Assembly (NCBI RefSeq): GCF_000281045.1
Contig: NW_008246103.1
Location: forward strand, 236,579 to 300,578
Length of the DNA: 64,000 nt
Reading direction: 5' to 3'
DNA from: Saprolegnia diclina VS20
Taxonomy: Eukaryota; Oomycota; Saprolegniomycetes; Saprolegniales; Saprolegniaceae
Position 1 is the stretch's first letter, and every line of letters begins with the position of its first letter. A program made the position numbers and the translations under genes. The notes beneath the pieces were generated by a model, which worked only from the letters and a program-made list of their open reading frames with translations, made no database searches and had not been told where the DNA came from. Shown piece after piece: positions 45,801 to 56,565 of the stretch.

Positions 45801-48800
45801 GGCACGGCAAAGCCGGCGATGCGCAACACTTCAAAGTACGATGTAATCTGTGCCGCTTCGTGGTCTTTGGTCAAAAGCTCTTCGTTGACCTCCTACAAAC
45901 AGCCATGGTTGTCCTTCTTATGCAACAAGATAACCAAGTACTTGGAGGTTCACAAGGTACGTCACGAATGCGTCCAGTGTCTTGGTCGCGGGCCGCTGGA
46001 TCTTGGTGGATGCTGTTTCAATGTACGAGAGCAGCTCCTTGCAGTTGGCTTCCGCCAAAATGGGTAGGACGCGTGCGTATTCTTCTAGGCACCGCGACGG
46101 CGATGGCACGAGCTGCGCCTTGAGGCCCAGCGTGTGCACGCGAATGAGCTACCGCGGCTTGGTTGCCATCACATTGAAGGAATGGACGACATACCTGCAC
46201 GTCTTGAAGCTTGACAAGGTCGTCGAGCTTGGCTTGCTACATCGCCCGTGTTAGGCTTCCCGATAAAACATCTGAGTGAAGAGAAGGTACATCGTGCTGG
46301 AAGCGCTCAATATCGGCTTGCATGAGTGCGAGCGGGTACTTGCCATGACGGTGCTGCGATGCGACAAGGTCAAAGTCGATGCCATTGTTGACGACGTGCG
46401 ACATCCGCAGCTTTTCAAAGCACTTGGCGTATGCGTTTGCCGCGCAAATGGCGTCCTTGAGAATCTCGTCGATCTGCGACGCGACCAAGACGAACGCCAC
46501 GTCTTGGCTCGCGCGTTCGTGGAGAAGCGACGGCACGCGCGTCACTTCCATTTCGTCCAATGGCATCGCTCCGACGTCGGTCGACCGCACTTGGTACGCA
46601 AACGTGAGATACGGCAGTAGCACAGGGCACTGCACGAGCCGCGTTACGTAGGCGCACACGTCAAAGAAGCCGTTGAGCGTCGCGGATACGCTTTGTCCGA
46701 GCTCGCATAACGGCGGTGTAAAAGCAAGCTTCTCGTCGCCATCGAGGCTCAAGGCCACTTCAAACAGCGGCTCGGGGCGGAACATGTCGACCTAAGATCA
46801 TCGTACCGCGTTAGATCGACTTGGCCCAAGCCATTTCATGCAGAAACTGCAAAAATTGCTGCAAAATGCAGAAAAAGTGCAGGAAATTGCACACGAAAGC
46901 GCACCTTTTGTGTGGTTTCAAAGACGCTCATCGAGTCGGGATCGATGGCGAGCATGCGTTCTTGGTCGAGCAAGATATCGAGGCCATGCGAAAACTCATC
47001 GAGGCTAATGTCGCCGTCGCCGTTGCTGTCAAAGACAGCGATGAACGCCGCCACACGATGCTCGAGGGCGTCGCCTTGCAGCTTGCCGTCAAACACAAAC
47101 TGCAAGAGGCGTGTGAGCTGCGCCGTGTTCATCGATTCGGTGCCAAACGTGTCAAAGCGACGGTACGCCTTGATATACGCCTCTTTCGAGAGCAAAAGCG
47201 ACGGGCCTTTGGCGCCCGATCCCGTTGAAAGCACCGTCACTAGGTGGTGGGCACTGCGCACGACCATTTCTTGGTACAGGTCGAGCAACATAAAGTCCAC
47301 GCGGGTGATAAAATGCGCAAGCTCGAGGCAGCGCGCGCGCTTCACGGCCGCTATCGACCATTTGACCTGGTCGACCGCTGGCGCATGCGTGCGCTTGGCT
47401 TCGCTGACTTGGTAGCGGAACCGGTTCCGTTGCAGCTCGGCGCGGATCGCGTTCATATCAACGTCGGTGGTGGTGCCCGAGACGAGCGACTGGAGTCGGT
47501 GGCGGCGCTGCTTGGGCGGGGAGCCATGGTCATGTTTGGGTAGAGAGAGGTGGTCTTGTTGCGCGAGCGGGAAGAGGTGGTCTTGTTGCTTGGGCGGCGA
47601 GTGGTGACCCGACGTGCGTCGGAGCTGGTCGACGTGGAAGACAGTGCTCTTTCGAGACGTAAAGCACGTCTCGGCGTGCGTGATGACCGACTCGGTGGTG
47701 GAATATTGCGCCAAATATTCGCGCGCAATCGTTGCGAGGAGATCGCGAAGGCCATTTGCGAGGTCGGTCACACGGCTCGCCGTCTCCACCACGCGGAGCC
47801 GCTATCAAACACGCACACAATATTGTCCTGCACATTGCGACAATATGGGATAGCGTACGTGGGCGTGGACAAAGGCTGCCGGGGCACGTACACCGGTGTT
47901 GATCGGTTCAAAGAGCGTCAGGTCCGTGAATGGCAAGAGTTTGTTGCGAATGTGCACCATGGTCGCATGCAAGACCGGGTTACAAAAGTAGAGTTTGTCG
48001 GCAATGGCGTCTTGGGCAGCAGCGAACTTGTGCTGGCGGTAGTAGCGCTTCCAGCACACCAGTGCCTTGAGCCCGCGGTACCTAGTCACGGCCGGTGTAG
48101 CCGATCGATTGGTGATATACAAAAAGAATCACTTTTGAAAAAGGGCTATGTTGGCGACCGCTGCAAACACATGGCACTCGCGGTCCCACTCGGCTTTGGA
48201 CTGGTACTCGACGGTCGCGTTCGCCTTGCAGTAGAAGAGCAGACCCGTGTCATGAACGACGTAGAAGTCACACTTGATGTGAGTGTCGATGATGCGGTCG
48301 TCGCTCGTAAACTGCAGCGGCTCGGGCGTCGTCATGTGCGCGTGGTTGGCGTACACAGTGTGCTAGTGTCCAAGACATATATCAATGCAACGTCAACGAT
48401 GCGGGTCGTACAAAGGGCACAGGCACGAGCGTGTACGGGTCGTAGCGCGCGAACGGCTGGAGCTGGTGCGCCGGCACCGCGTAGTAAAACGTGTCGCTTT
48501 TTTTCTGGGACGGTGCCTCCAAGTAGGCGCGAAGCTGCTCTCGCGGTGTGTGCTTGGGTGCGATACGCGACCGCATTCTCTCGTGGAGTGTTGCGTCGTC
48601 GTCATCATTGCCTTCGGGAGTCGCGACGGTAGCATCGGGGCGAAGGTCGAGCTTTGCCGTCATGCCAATGACCACCGCTGCCATCTTGAAGCGCTTGTTG
48701 GAGCCGCCAACATCGTGCAGCTGCAACGGCGGCTGGCGCGCCGCGGGGGGTCGTGGCGCCAGCTTGGCATCGTCGTCGTGGTTGTTGTTGTTGTCGCGTT

Positions 48801-49011
48801 CTGTGCGATCGCTCGTAGTGCCAAGTGTATCGTCTGGGCTTGTCTGCAACAGCTTGCGCTGGGCCGTACTGCTCTTTGGCCGCAGCAGGTCTACACCACG
48901 CAAGACAAACCATGCGTCGGTCACTAAGAAGGAAAAAGGGTGTCTACTTCGAGGATTGGCTTGCTGTTGCGGGCGTGTGGGTGCCGCCGAGGCAGCGCGC
49001 GCCGGTCGCAT
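33859..49011 (-). CDS. Divergent dynein heavy chain with EF-hand tail and degenerate AAA1
   Basis: Thirty-two exons, about 4524 residues. Exons: 48412-49011, 48133-48362, 47892-48081, 46905-47801, 46291-46791, 46195-46236, 45942-46148, 45665-45892, 45360-45608, 44738-45313, 44553-44693, 43502-44497, 43219-43455, 42328-43167, 40790-42277, 40519-40740, 39843-40466, 39652-39796, 39424-39605, 38705-39376, 38545-38658, 38185-38493, 37837-38139, 37680-37790, 37185-37634, 37101-37137, 37000-37061, 36815-36958, 36527-36766, 35250-36485, 34282-35205, 33859-34236. The tail has an EF-hand loop (598-609). The linker shows FPRFYVLSD. AAA1 keeps GPKTSGKT (near 1625) but reads LLRHVNV where dyneins have CFDEFNR. 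AAA2 has GAPKTGKT, AAA3 GAPDAGTSS (Lys lost), AAA4 GEIGCGKSS. The stalk and microtubule tip (about 3100-3330) are well kept. A non-standard axonemal motor, possibly DNHD1-like, is inferred. The start and the 39606-39651 intron are least certain. Confidence 0.88.
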
Positions 49012-49431
49012 CGCCAGTGGTGGTGACTACACCACATGCATTACTCGGCGTGATCATAAAATGTCGTGTTGCGCACCGCCGTCGCCGGGTCGGCGCGCGG
49101 CGACAAGACCAGTCGCTGCTGCATGGCCGCCTGCACCTATGTATATTACATCGCGTTGGTGTTAACGAGGCGAGACGCACCGGCGTCGCGACCACGTGGA
49201 GCATGGTTGGTCCGGCCGACGCTGGTCGGTGCGATACGTCGGGGCGCCGACGCGCACCAGCAAACGACGTTGGTAGCTCGCCGCGCAAGAGCACGAGCTC
49301 TGTCGGCGTGTGCATCGTATGGCGGCCCATCTCGGCGCGCGGGCTCGCGCTACGTCCGTCCTTTGGCCGTCGCATCTGCGTCGCTTCAACAGAAAGGCCG
49401 TTTCGCGATCGTATCTTTTGGCCGCGAGATC
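49012..49431. other. Divergent promoter, dynein / LRR genes
   Basis: A 420-bp region upstream of both genes. Open frames enter it from the LRR side but without conserved features. No TCCGGATA element was found here. Confidence 0.5.
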
Positions 49432-50366
49432 ATGCCATCGACCGACGACGCCGATGATTCCGACGACGACGCTTTGTGGAAGTTTGCACCGCCGCCAGCG
49501 TCCGTGCTCCGTGACGCCTCTACCGCCACGGACGTCGACATGACGCCGTTCTACGACGTCGACCCGACTTTCGAGCACAAATTGCGTGCGCTCGGCCCTC
49601 GGTCGTACCACGCCGAGAGCCTCCGCGTCGCGTGCCGCGACAACGTGACGTCGCTCGACTGGTCCCAGACGTATGTGACGCAGAGACACATGGACGCGCT
49701 CTCAGCGTACGTTGCGCTCACGTCGCGCCACCTCGTGTCCCTCACGTCCGCCAGTACCTATCCACTTGATAGTTCTGAGTTTCAATTTGGCTAGTTTGTC
49801 CAAGAATGCGCTCGGGCCGAGTGGCGCCGAGCTGCTCGGGCTCGCGCTCGTCACCAACAACACGATCGAGTATTTGGACGTGAGCGAAACCGAGCTCACG
49901 GGAAGTCCGCTCCGCCCGTCCTTTGCCGGCCTCTCCAAGCTCGTCCAAGGCTGGGAGAGCAAACGCTCGGTGTTGCGGCACCTCAAGTACGATAGAGTGC
50001 CTTTTGCATCTACTGCCTCTATCCACTAGCATTGCTGGCGCGGGGCTCCAGCCCAACGGCGTCCGGCTTGTCTGCTCGGCCCTCGCCTTTCATCGCACGC
50101 TGACGGCGCTCAATATATCGAGCAACATGGCAGGCATCTTCAAGGACAAGCAAGGCTATGTCGCGCTAGCGAGTCTGCTTCGCTTCTCCGGATCGCTCAC
50201 GTCGCTCGATATGTCCAACAACCCGTTCCAGTCGGCGGCGACGGGTACGCTTGTGGAGGCACTCGATGGAAACACGGGGCTCACATCTCTCAACGCCACC
50301 GGCTGCAGCGTCGCCGACGCCCTCTACCAGCTGCATCTACCTGCGCTGTTTGACCTACGACTTTAG
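49432..50366 (+). CDS. Leucine-rich-repeat protein
   Basis: Exons are 49432-49706, 49795-49986 and 50030-50366, giving 267 residues. An acidic N-terminus (MPSTDDADDSDDDALWKFAP) leads into ribonuclease-inhibitor-type repeats: LSKNALGPSGAELLGLAL, NNTIEYLDVSETELTG, LTALNISSN and SLTSLDMSNNPF. There are about five repeats and no other domain, so it is probably a binding or scaffold protein. The first intron has two in-frame acceptors; I used CTAG (88 nt), while a TGAG 15 bases earlier would add five residues. The head-to-head position with the dynein heavy chain hints at a flagellar link, since many axonemal proteins are short LRR proteins, but this is inference. Confidence 0.78.
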
Positions 50367-50432
50367 TCCTAGCAAGATATTGCGGACTAAAAAGTTGACA
50401 GTCTTTTCGCATTCGCTACGTGAGACGAAAGG

Positions 50433-51525
50433 CTAGACGCGAGGCAGGTGTCGACACCACTCGGGTCGCTTCTTGGGCGACGCTGCCGTCATGGCGCGCT
50501 CCATGGGTGTGGTGGGACCTGGCGTCGGCCCACCACCGCTGTCCGTGTAGTTGCCCCAGTACAGCGCCGTCGATCGATCTTGGCTCTTTGGTGGGCTCCA
50601 CACGCGGTTGAGTGTTTTCCACTCGTTGAACGTTGTGATCGGGTCGGCTTCGGGGGCGGCCTTGGGCGAGCGCAGCTGTGACAAGGACGCCGACTGCGTG
50701 ATCGACGACCGGCGTGGCTCGACGAGCAATGGTCGGCGCTGGAGCTCCTTGACTTGGCTCTCGAGGTGGGATATTTTGTCCCGGAGGTCCTACGTCCGTT
50801 GTGTTGCGACATGGGCCCGAGACGACGATCCGTGTACACTAATGATGGCGAGCGCTTCTTGCTCGCGCTCCTGGGCCATGTGAATCGAGTGCCACGAGCG
50901 CTCGCACTCCTAGTATGTTGGAGAGATGTACATTAATGTCGCCTCTCATGTCGACGAGCAAACTACCTCTTTGAAGAAGCCAAGGCCCTCGGCTTGGGTG
51001 TCCTTGACGTGCAGTTTGGTCTGAAGCTTGACGACTAGCAAGCACACATAGTGGCATCGTACGTATCGAGTAGGACAATTACCATTCAGCATCACATCAA
51101 ACTTGAGCTCGCGGCACTACAGCCACACTCCGCTTACGGAAGCCATCGAGAGTCGCATGTACCTTGACGATGAGTTGCTGCTCGCGCGCCAAACTCTCGC
51201 GGAGCTGGCCACTCAGCATGGCGTATTGCGCCTTGAACCACTCGAAAAGCTTGAGGATTTGACGCTTCTGAGCCGCCTCACCCGTGTCGGTCTCGAGAAT
51301 GTGAATCATGTTGATGACTTCTTCACGACTCTCGAGCTCCTCAACGGTTGCTTTTGGGGCCTTCTTCTTGGGCGACTTTTTCGGAGACGGCATGCGTGCC
51401 ATCGTCGATCCGCGGCGGAGGTCCCGGCGACTCGTTGCCTTCTCGGGTACAGCGCTGTTGAGGCTCGTCTTGCGCACGGACGGCCGGCGCTTGTCCTTCT
51501 CGGTCTTGTCCTTGTCGGCCATCAT
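50433..51525 (-). CDS. Coiled-coil protein, unrecognised
   Basis: Exons are 51163-51525, 51083-51116, 50967-51034, 50838-50909 and 50433-50789, giving 297 residues. The first 60 residues are very basic (KTEKDKRRPSVRKTS, SPKKSPKKKAPK). A long helical segment follows from about 60 to 190 (VEELESREEVINMIHILE, LRESLAREQQLIVK, DLRDKISHLESQVKELQ). The C-terminal 100 residues are Pro/Ser/Arg-rich and end in KKRPEWCRHLPRV with aromatic spots (NEWKTLNRVW, YWGNY). Its position among dynein and kinesin genes suggests a microtubule or axonemal partner, but no named family is recognised. It converges with the LRR gene, with 66 bp between the two stops. Confidence 0.75.
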
Positions 51526-52294
51526 AAACCGACTTGGTGAAACCGATGATCGTTATAGACAGGCGGGGACCAAATCATCGCCGGCGTGTGCTCTCATAGC
51601 CGTCTTGGGGTCGGCGCATGCATGCTTGCACAGTGGCACACAGGTCCGCACTAGCAAGGCTCAATAAACAGTGTATTGACCCCCAACCCTAGACGCCAAC
51701 AACGTAGCTGGACCGACCCTACCCTACCCTTGACCAACCCGAGGACGCAAGTGTAGCGACCATGCAACAGCGTGACCTTTGGACGTCTCCGTGGGCTGCT
51801 ACGAATGCGAGAGGAAGCGGAATACAAGTTGCGCTGAAGCTCGGATCGAATGCGACGGCAAGACTGGAAAGTCGAGAAGAGGCAAAATGGAAAATGATCA
51901 TTGGGAAGCAACGCTTAACATGTAGAACGAGACGCACTATGCTGCATACCGAGGCCGAGACGAAGGCATCGGTCTTCAACGACAAGGTCTTGCTGATCAG
52001 CGACGAACAAGTGCGTACGTGGCACGCACGTGAGGACGCTGGGCAAAGATATGGAGAAGCAAAATGTAGACGGCGAAACGTGGTACTGCGGTACTGGTGC
52101 GAATCTTGGCGAGGACGTCAAGTGACGCACCGGACGGCAGAAGATGCATGGTGACGCCGGCCGAACGGTCCATATCATTACAGACCATCGCAATGCAGTA
52201 TATGGACAGGACGACGCAAGAGGAATAGGACATTATAGCGACGGAATAGTAGTATTCACGGGCGCGGAACGCGGTGTAAACTGCAGTTCACGCG
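51526..52294. other. Intergenic, doubtful frames only
   Basis: A 769-bp region upstream of the coiled-coil gene and downstream of the phosphatase. A plus-strand frame at 51762-52154 (130 codons) lacks motifs and does not follow the genome's third-position bias. CCCTACCCTACCC at about 51717-51728 is a short C-rich run, not a telomere array. Confidence 0.5.
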
Positions 52295-53287
52295 CTAAGC
52301 TTCCGTCATGTGGTCATGGACGTAGATGGCCACGACCGTCGTGTCGTCGACCTTGCCGCCGTTGAACTGGTACCCGTAACCCTCGCGCGCGAGCTTGGAG
52401 AAGGGCGACTCGCGCGCTTGGTCGTGCGCAAAGGCGTTGGCCATCATCGTCAGCGAGTACGACACGTCAATCATGGCTTGTCGCAGCGCTTGCGGAGACA
52501 ACGCTTTGGCGAGCACGGGGCCCACAAAGCGCATGGACTCGTCGAGGATTTCAGCGTCAAACACGTTGTCAAAGAGCCCGTCCGAGCCGATGATGATCAC
52601 GTCCCCGGCTTGGATCGTGTGGCGGGTCGTGAACGAGCTGGCCGGTGAGTACGGGTCGACGTCCGGGCTCTCCATCCACGAAGGGTACAGTGAGAGCTGG
52701 TACGGCGCGTTGAACGCCCAGGTCTGTTCCACGCTGCGAAAGACGACGCGACCGTTCCGGATGAGGAGGTAGCCCGAGTCCCCGAGGTTCGCGGTCGTGA
52801 GCTCGCCGGTTTTTCGGTCGAGGACGAGAAACACCGCAGTCGAGCCGCCCGGATTGGCGTCGCCGCCACGCAACACATGCTGGAAGCCATCTTCCATGAG
52901 CGCGAGCGGGTCCAGGCGCGGCGACGACTCGAACGACGCCTTGGCGCCGGCTACGAGCGCCAGCGAGAACGCGGACGGATCCACGCCGCTTTCCGTCCAG
53001 CCGCCGACACCGTCGGCCACGCCAAAGCTCACATACGTTGGATGCGCAAACGAGCTCACGTAGTACGCGTCTTCGCCGCAGTTGGCACCGACGTTGGCGT
53101 TGGCGGCCTTGGTCACTTGCCGGCGCTTCTTGGGCTTGCAGCCAACACCAATCTCCACCGATAGCATCGCCGCAGGCGTGGCGCAGCTAGTGTGGCCATG
53201 CGCATCGAGCGCACACGTCTCGTCGGTCGGCGCCTCGCGCGCAGCGATGACAGCCACGACCAGGCCCAGCCACCGTACGAGTTGCAT
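52295..53287 (-). CDS. PTC7-like PP2C-family protein phosphatase
   Basis: Single exon, 330 residues. ATG 53287 was chosen because it opens a hydrophobic leader (MQLVRWLGLVVAVIAA); the upstream extension of the frame is not protein-like. Metal-site motifs of the PTC7 branch are present: GEDAYY, FGVADGVGGW, GSTAVF, LGDSG, IGSDGLFDNVFD and the final DDTTVV. The family is Mn/Mg-dependent Ser/Thr phosphatases. PTC7/PPTC7 proteins act in mitochondria on coenzyme Q and mitophagy-related targets, but this leader looks more like a secretory signal than a presequence, so location is open. It is divergent to KIF9 across 193 bp. Confidence 0.9.
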   Translation of the reverse strand: MQLVRWLGLVVAVIAAREAPTDETCALDAHGHTSCATPAAMLSVEIGVGCKPKKRRQVTKAANANVGANCGEDAYYVSSFAHPTYVSFGVADGVGGWTESGVDPSAFSLALVAGAKASFESSPRLDPLALMEDGFQHVLRGGDANPGGSTAVFLVLDRKTGELTTANLGDSGYLLIRNGRVVFRSVEQTWAFNAPYQLSLYPSWMESPDVDPYSPASSFTTRHTIQAGDVIIIGSDGLFDNVFDAEILDESMRFVGPVLAKALSPQALRQAMIDVSYSLTMMANAFAHDQARESPFSKLAREGYGYQFNGGKVDDTTVVAIYVHDHMTEA

Positions 53288-53480
53288 CTGTCTGGCGTGC
53301 TGTTGTTTGGGATTGCGGTACCCTTTTTGTCGAAAAGGTCCCTCTCTTGGGACAAATACCCCTTTTTGACATTGTCGACCCTCGTTTGGACCGTAGTATC
53401 CGGATGCCGGATGCGACGTTGCCCTTTGGCTGCGTCGCTTCACGAGCCGACACCAAGATCTTATTGCGGGTCCGCACAGC
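53288..53480. promoter_or_regulatory. Bidirectional promoter, phosphatase / KIF9
   Basis: Only 193 bp separate the two start codons. It contains TATCCGGATG at 53398-53407 followed by a second CCGGATG copy, and a run of CCCTTTTTG repeats at 53320-53368 (three copies at about 20-bp steps). Shared control of both genes is inferred. Confidence 0.5.
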
Positions 53481-55916
53481 ATGGGCAAGAATGGCGTCAA
53501 GGTCATCATCCGCGCGCGGCCGACCGCGGTCTTTGCGACCAACCAGATCAACATCGACCAGGACGACCACACGATCGAGATCGACTTGAGCGATACCAAG
53601 GCCGAGACAGGGCCGTCCAACAAGAAGGAAGCGTGGAAGTTCAAGTTCCACCAAGTACTCCAGAACGCCGGCCAAGACAAAGTGTACGAAGCGATTGCGC
53701 GGGACATTGTGCACGGTAGCATCGTCGACGGCATCAACGGTACGATCCTCGCGTACGGCCAAACCGGCGCCGGGAAGACGTTTACAATGATTGGCGACAC
53801 GCGCAACTACCAGCACCGCGGCATTGCACCGCGCGCGATTGCGCAGGTCTACCAAGAGATGGACGCGCGCATCGAGATCGAGTCGACGGTCCATGTCTCG
53901 TACATGGAGATCTACAACGACCGTATCTTTGACTTGCTCTCGCCGCACGACGACGATCTCGACGTCGCCGACTATGTGGTCGTCGAGGACAGTCGAGGCA
54001 CGTACGTGCGTGGGCTCACGCAGGTCGAGGCGCCCACAGAGAAAGATGCACTCGACCAGCTCTTCAAGGGCGAGCTCCAGCGCACGGTCGCCGAGCATCA
54101 GCTCAACAAACGCTCGAACCGGTCGCACTGCATTTTTACCTTTCACATTTCGCAAGTAGATTCCATCCGTGCCAATGCCTTCTGGCTCATGGCTTCGAGT
54201 AGAAGTCGCGCACCGGCGGCAACGAACACGTCGTGCACAGCAAGCTCCACCTCGTCGACCTCGCGGGCAGCGAGCGCCTGAAGAAGACCATGCACGACGA
54301 CGACAGCAAAGCGCACAAGTCGACGATCAAGAAGGAAAGCATGTACATCAACCAGAGCTTGACGTTTCTCGAGCAGTGTATTGTTGCGCTCGGGTCGCGG
54401 GAAGCGCGCCACATTCCGTACCGCCAAACCAAACTCACCAACGTCCTCAAAGACTCGCTCGGCGGCAACTGCAACACGCTCATGTTTGCTTGCATCTGGG
54501 TACACCGATATGTGTCGTTTTCTGCTGCATTTTTGATGGGATTTCTCTTTTTGATGTTGAGTTTCGAATTTGAGTTTTGATGTTGAGGGTGGAGAATTTT
54601 ATGATGGGGTTTCGTAGGGCGAAAGCAAGCACATTGAAGAGACCATCTCGACGCTCAAGCTCGCCCAACGCATGATGCGCGTGCAGAACGAAGCCACTTC
54701 GATCGTCGAGACCGACCCGAGCATTCTTCTCAAAAAATACGAGCGCCAAATCAAAGAGCTCAAGCAAGAGCTCACGATGCACGACGCGCTCGTCGAACGC
54801 ACGGGCGTCGTCTACGACGAGCACACGCCCGAGCAGAAGTTTGAGCTCATGCGACTCGTGCGCGCCTACACGGACGCGCCGACCGACGATGATTTTTCGC
54901 TCTTGCAGCTCTCGAGCTTGCGGCACATCAAGGAGCTCTTTCGCCAGTTCCGCCTTTTACTTCGGAACGCCGAGAGCGCGTCGCCGCAGGCCCTCGCGAC
55001 GCGAACGTCGACGTCGAATGCATCGCGCGACAACGGCAGCGCGCCAACGACACTGGACGACGACGAAAAGCTCGTGGGGGATCCGGAAGAGCACGGGTTC
55101 GTGCTCGGTGTTGCCCCCGCCGGTGCGATGCCCGTGTCGCTCGAAGTCAACAAGAAGGACACTGCATTGCGCCTTGAAGAGACAACGATTCGGGATGCAA
55201 CGATCGACGATTTGGCGAGCGATGAGAAAGCCGGCAACAACGACGTCAAGGGCAGTGATGGCGACGACGACGATGGCAAGAACGACGCCTACAAGGTACC
55301 AATATGCGATCGACCGGTGTATGTATCGCGGCCATGTTAGTTCTTTGTTGGCAATGGACCTGGAAAGAAGACGCATATGCAGCTGCAAGAGGAGAAGGAA
55401 TCACTCAAGCAAATCAAGGAGAAAATGAAGGACATCACCGGACAGCTCAACCGCACAAAAGCCGCGATCGACGAGCTCAAGCTCCAAGTGAACGAGAAAC
55501 GTACGAACCGCAAGAGTCCCAAGAAGGAAGGCAAGGCGACCGACGACGAAGTCGTGGACGAAGAAGAGTTCATCTTGATGCAGCGCGAGCGAGAAGCCAA
55601 GCGCGACTACCGTGTGCTCTTTGACGACCTCAAGGAAGCGCGGGCCGAGTACGACTTTACGCAGCGCAGCATCGAGCTCCTTCGCATGCGCATGGTCAAT
55701 GAATTCGAAGAGTGGTTTCGAGACGGCGGCAGCCAAGCCAAGAACGGCGATGGCGACGGCGACCAAGACAAGCTCGACGAAGGCGAAAAGTTTGATCAAA
55801 TGGAAGTCGACCGCATTCGAGCGCAAGACCCGGACTCGCTCGCGTTCTTTCAAGCGCAAAAGAAGATGCGGCAGAGCACATCGACAAGCGCCAACCAGCG
55901 AAAGACCAAGCGCTGA
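53481..55916 (+). CDS. KIF9: Kinesin-9 (KIF9 / KLP1 type)
   Basis: Exons are 53481-54155, 54203-54499, 54618-55295 and 55341-55916, giving 741 residues; human KIF9 is about 790. The motor domain is N-terminal (GQTGAGKT near 93-100, [41 protein letters not shown]). Kinesin-9 traits outside the motor are clear: SILLKKYERQIKELKQELTM with HDALVERTGVVYDEH after the neck, the LRHIKELFRQFRLLL block, EEHGFVLGVAPAG, and near the end MVNEFEEWFRDGG. In the known family KIF9/KLP1 sits on the central pair of the axoneme and shapes the flagellar beat. The second intron (118 nt) is unusually long and has internal TTTTGATGTTGAG repeats. Confidence 0.95.
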
Positions 55917-56565
55917 GTCACAATTCGTCCTGCTATGAAAAAGATCAAGTACATGCGTATGCTTCTGTCCTGAGTAGCTTCTGAGACCAAAATTGGAGTG
56001 GAGAAGGACTATGGTGGAGGTAGGCCACACCACCATGGACACGTCGACGGCATCATCATTGCCTTCACTTCTATGCCCCGTCATGTATAGCAAGGTGGCT
56101 GTGGATCCCGATGGACGTGTCGTCGCGATGGTGCAGCGTAGCGTGCGAAGGACCAAGACAATGTTGAGAGGTCGTCGAGGCGGAGCCCAAGTGGCCCTTC
56201 TCACCGCCAAATGGGCTTGGTGTGTGGCTCTGATCGTACCGCTTCCACTATAATACCTTTGTCCTGATAACCCAACTGGTTCGATCGGGTGCTGCCTCGA
56301 AGTTGACGGTTTGCCATCAGATTTATGCGACGAGTCGATAGTACGCTAGATACCCAGTTGCATTGAGCCCTGTCGCTTCGAACCCGGGATGCCATTCAGC
56401 GCGAAGCTCAAGGCAAAAGCGCCCCACAAGGTGCTGCGTTGCTAGCCCGTAAATGATGCGAATATGCACGCAAGCAAGCTCAGGAACAGCAATACCGCCC
56501 ACACGGTCGCATGGTCGGTCGAGCACCAAAGAAAGCAAAATGACGCCGGCAATTGCGGATTATTT
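55917..56565. other. Intergenic between convergent kinesin genes
   Basis: A 649-bp region between the stops of KIF9 and the kinesin-2 gene. It is longer than other convergent gaps in the window. Short frames on both strands lack motifs. Nothing was recognised. Confidence 0.5.

Noticed and set aside
51715-51730. CCCTACCCTACCC as a possible telomere-like tract
   Set aside because: Only two to three units of a six-base step, inside gene-rich sequence.
51762-52154. Plus-strand frame of 130 codons in the 51.5-52.3 kb gap
   Set aside because: No motif, no genome-typical codon bias and no neighbouring spliceable exon.
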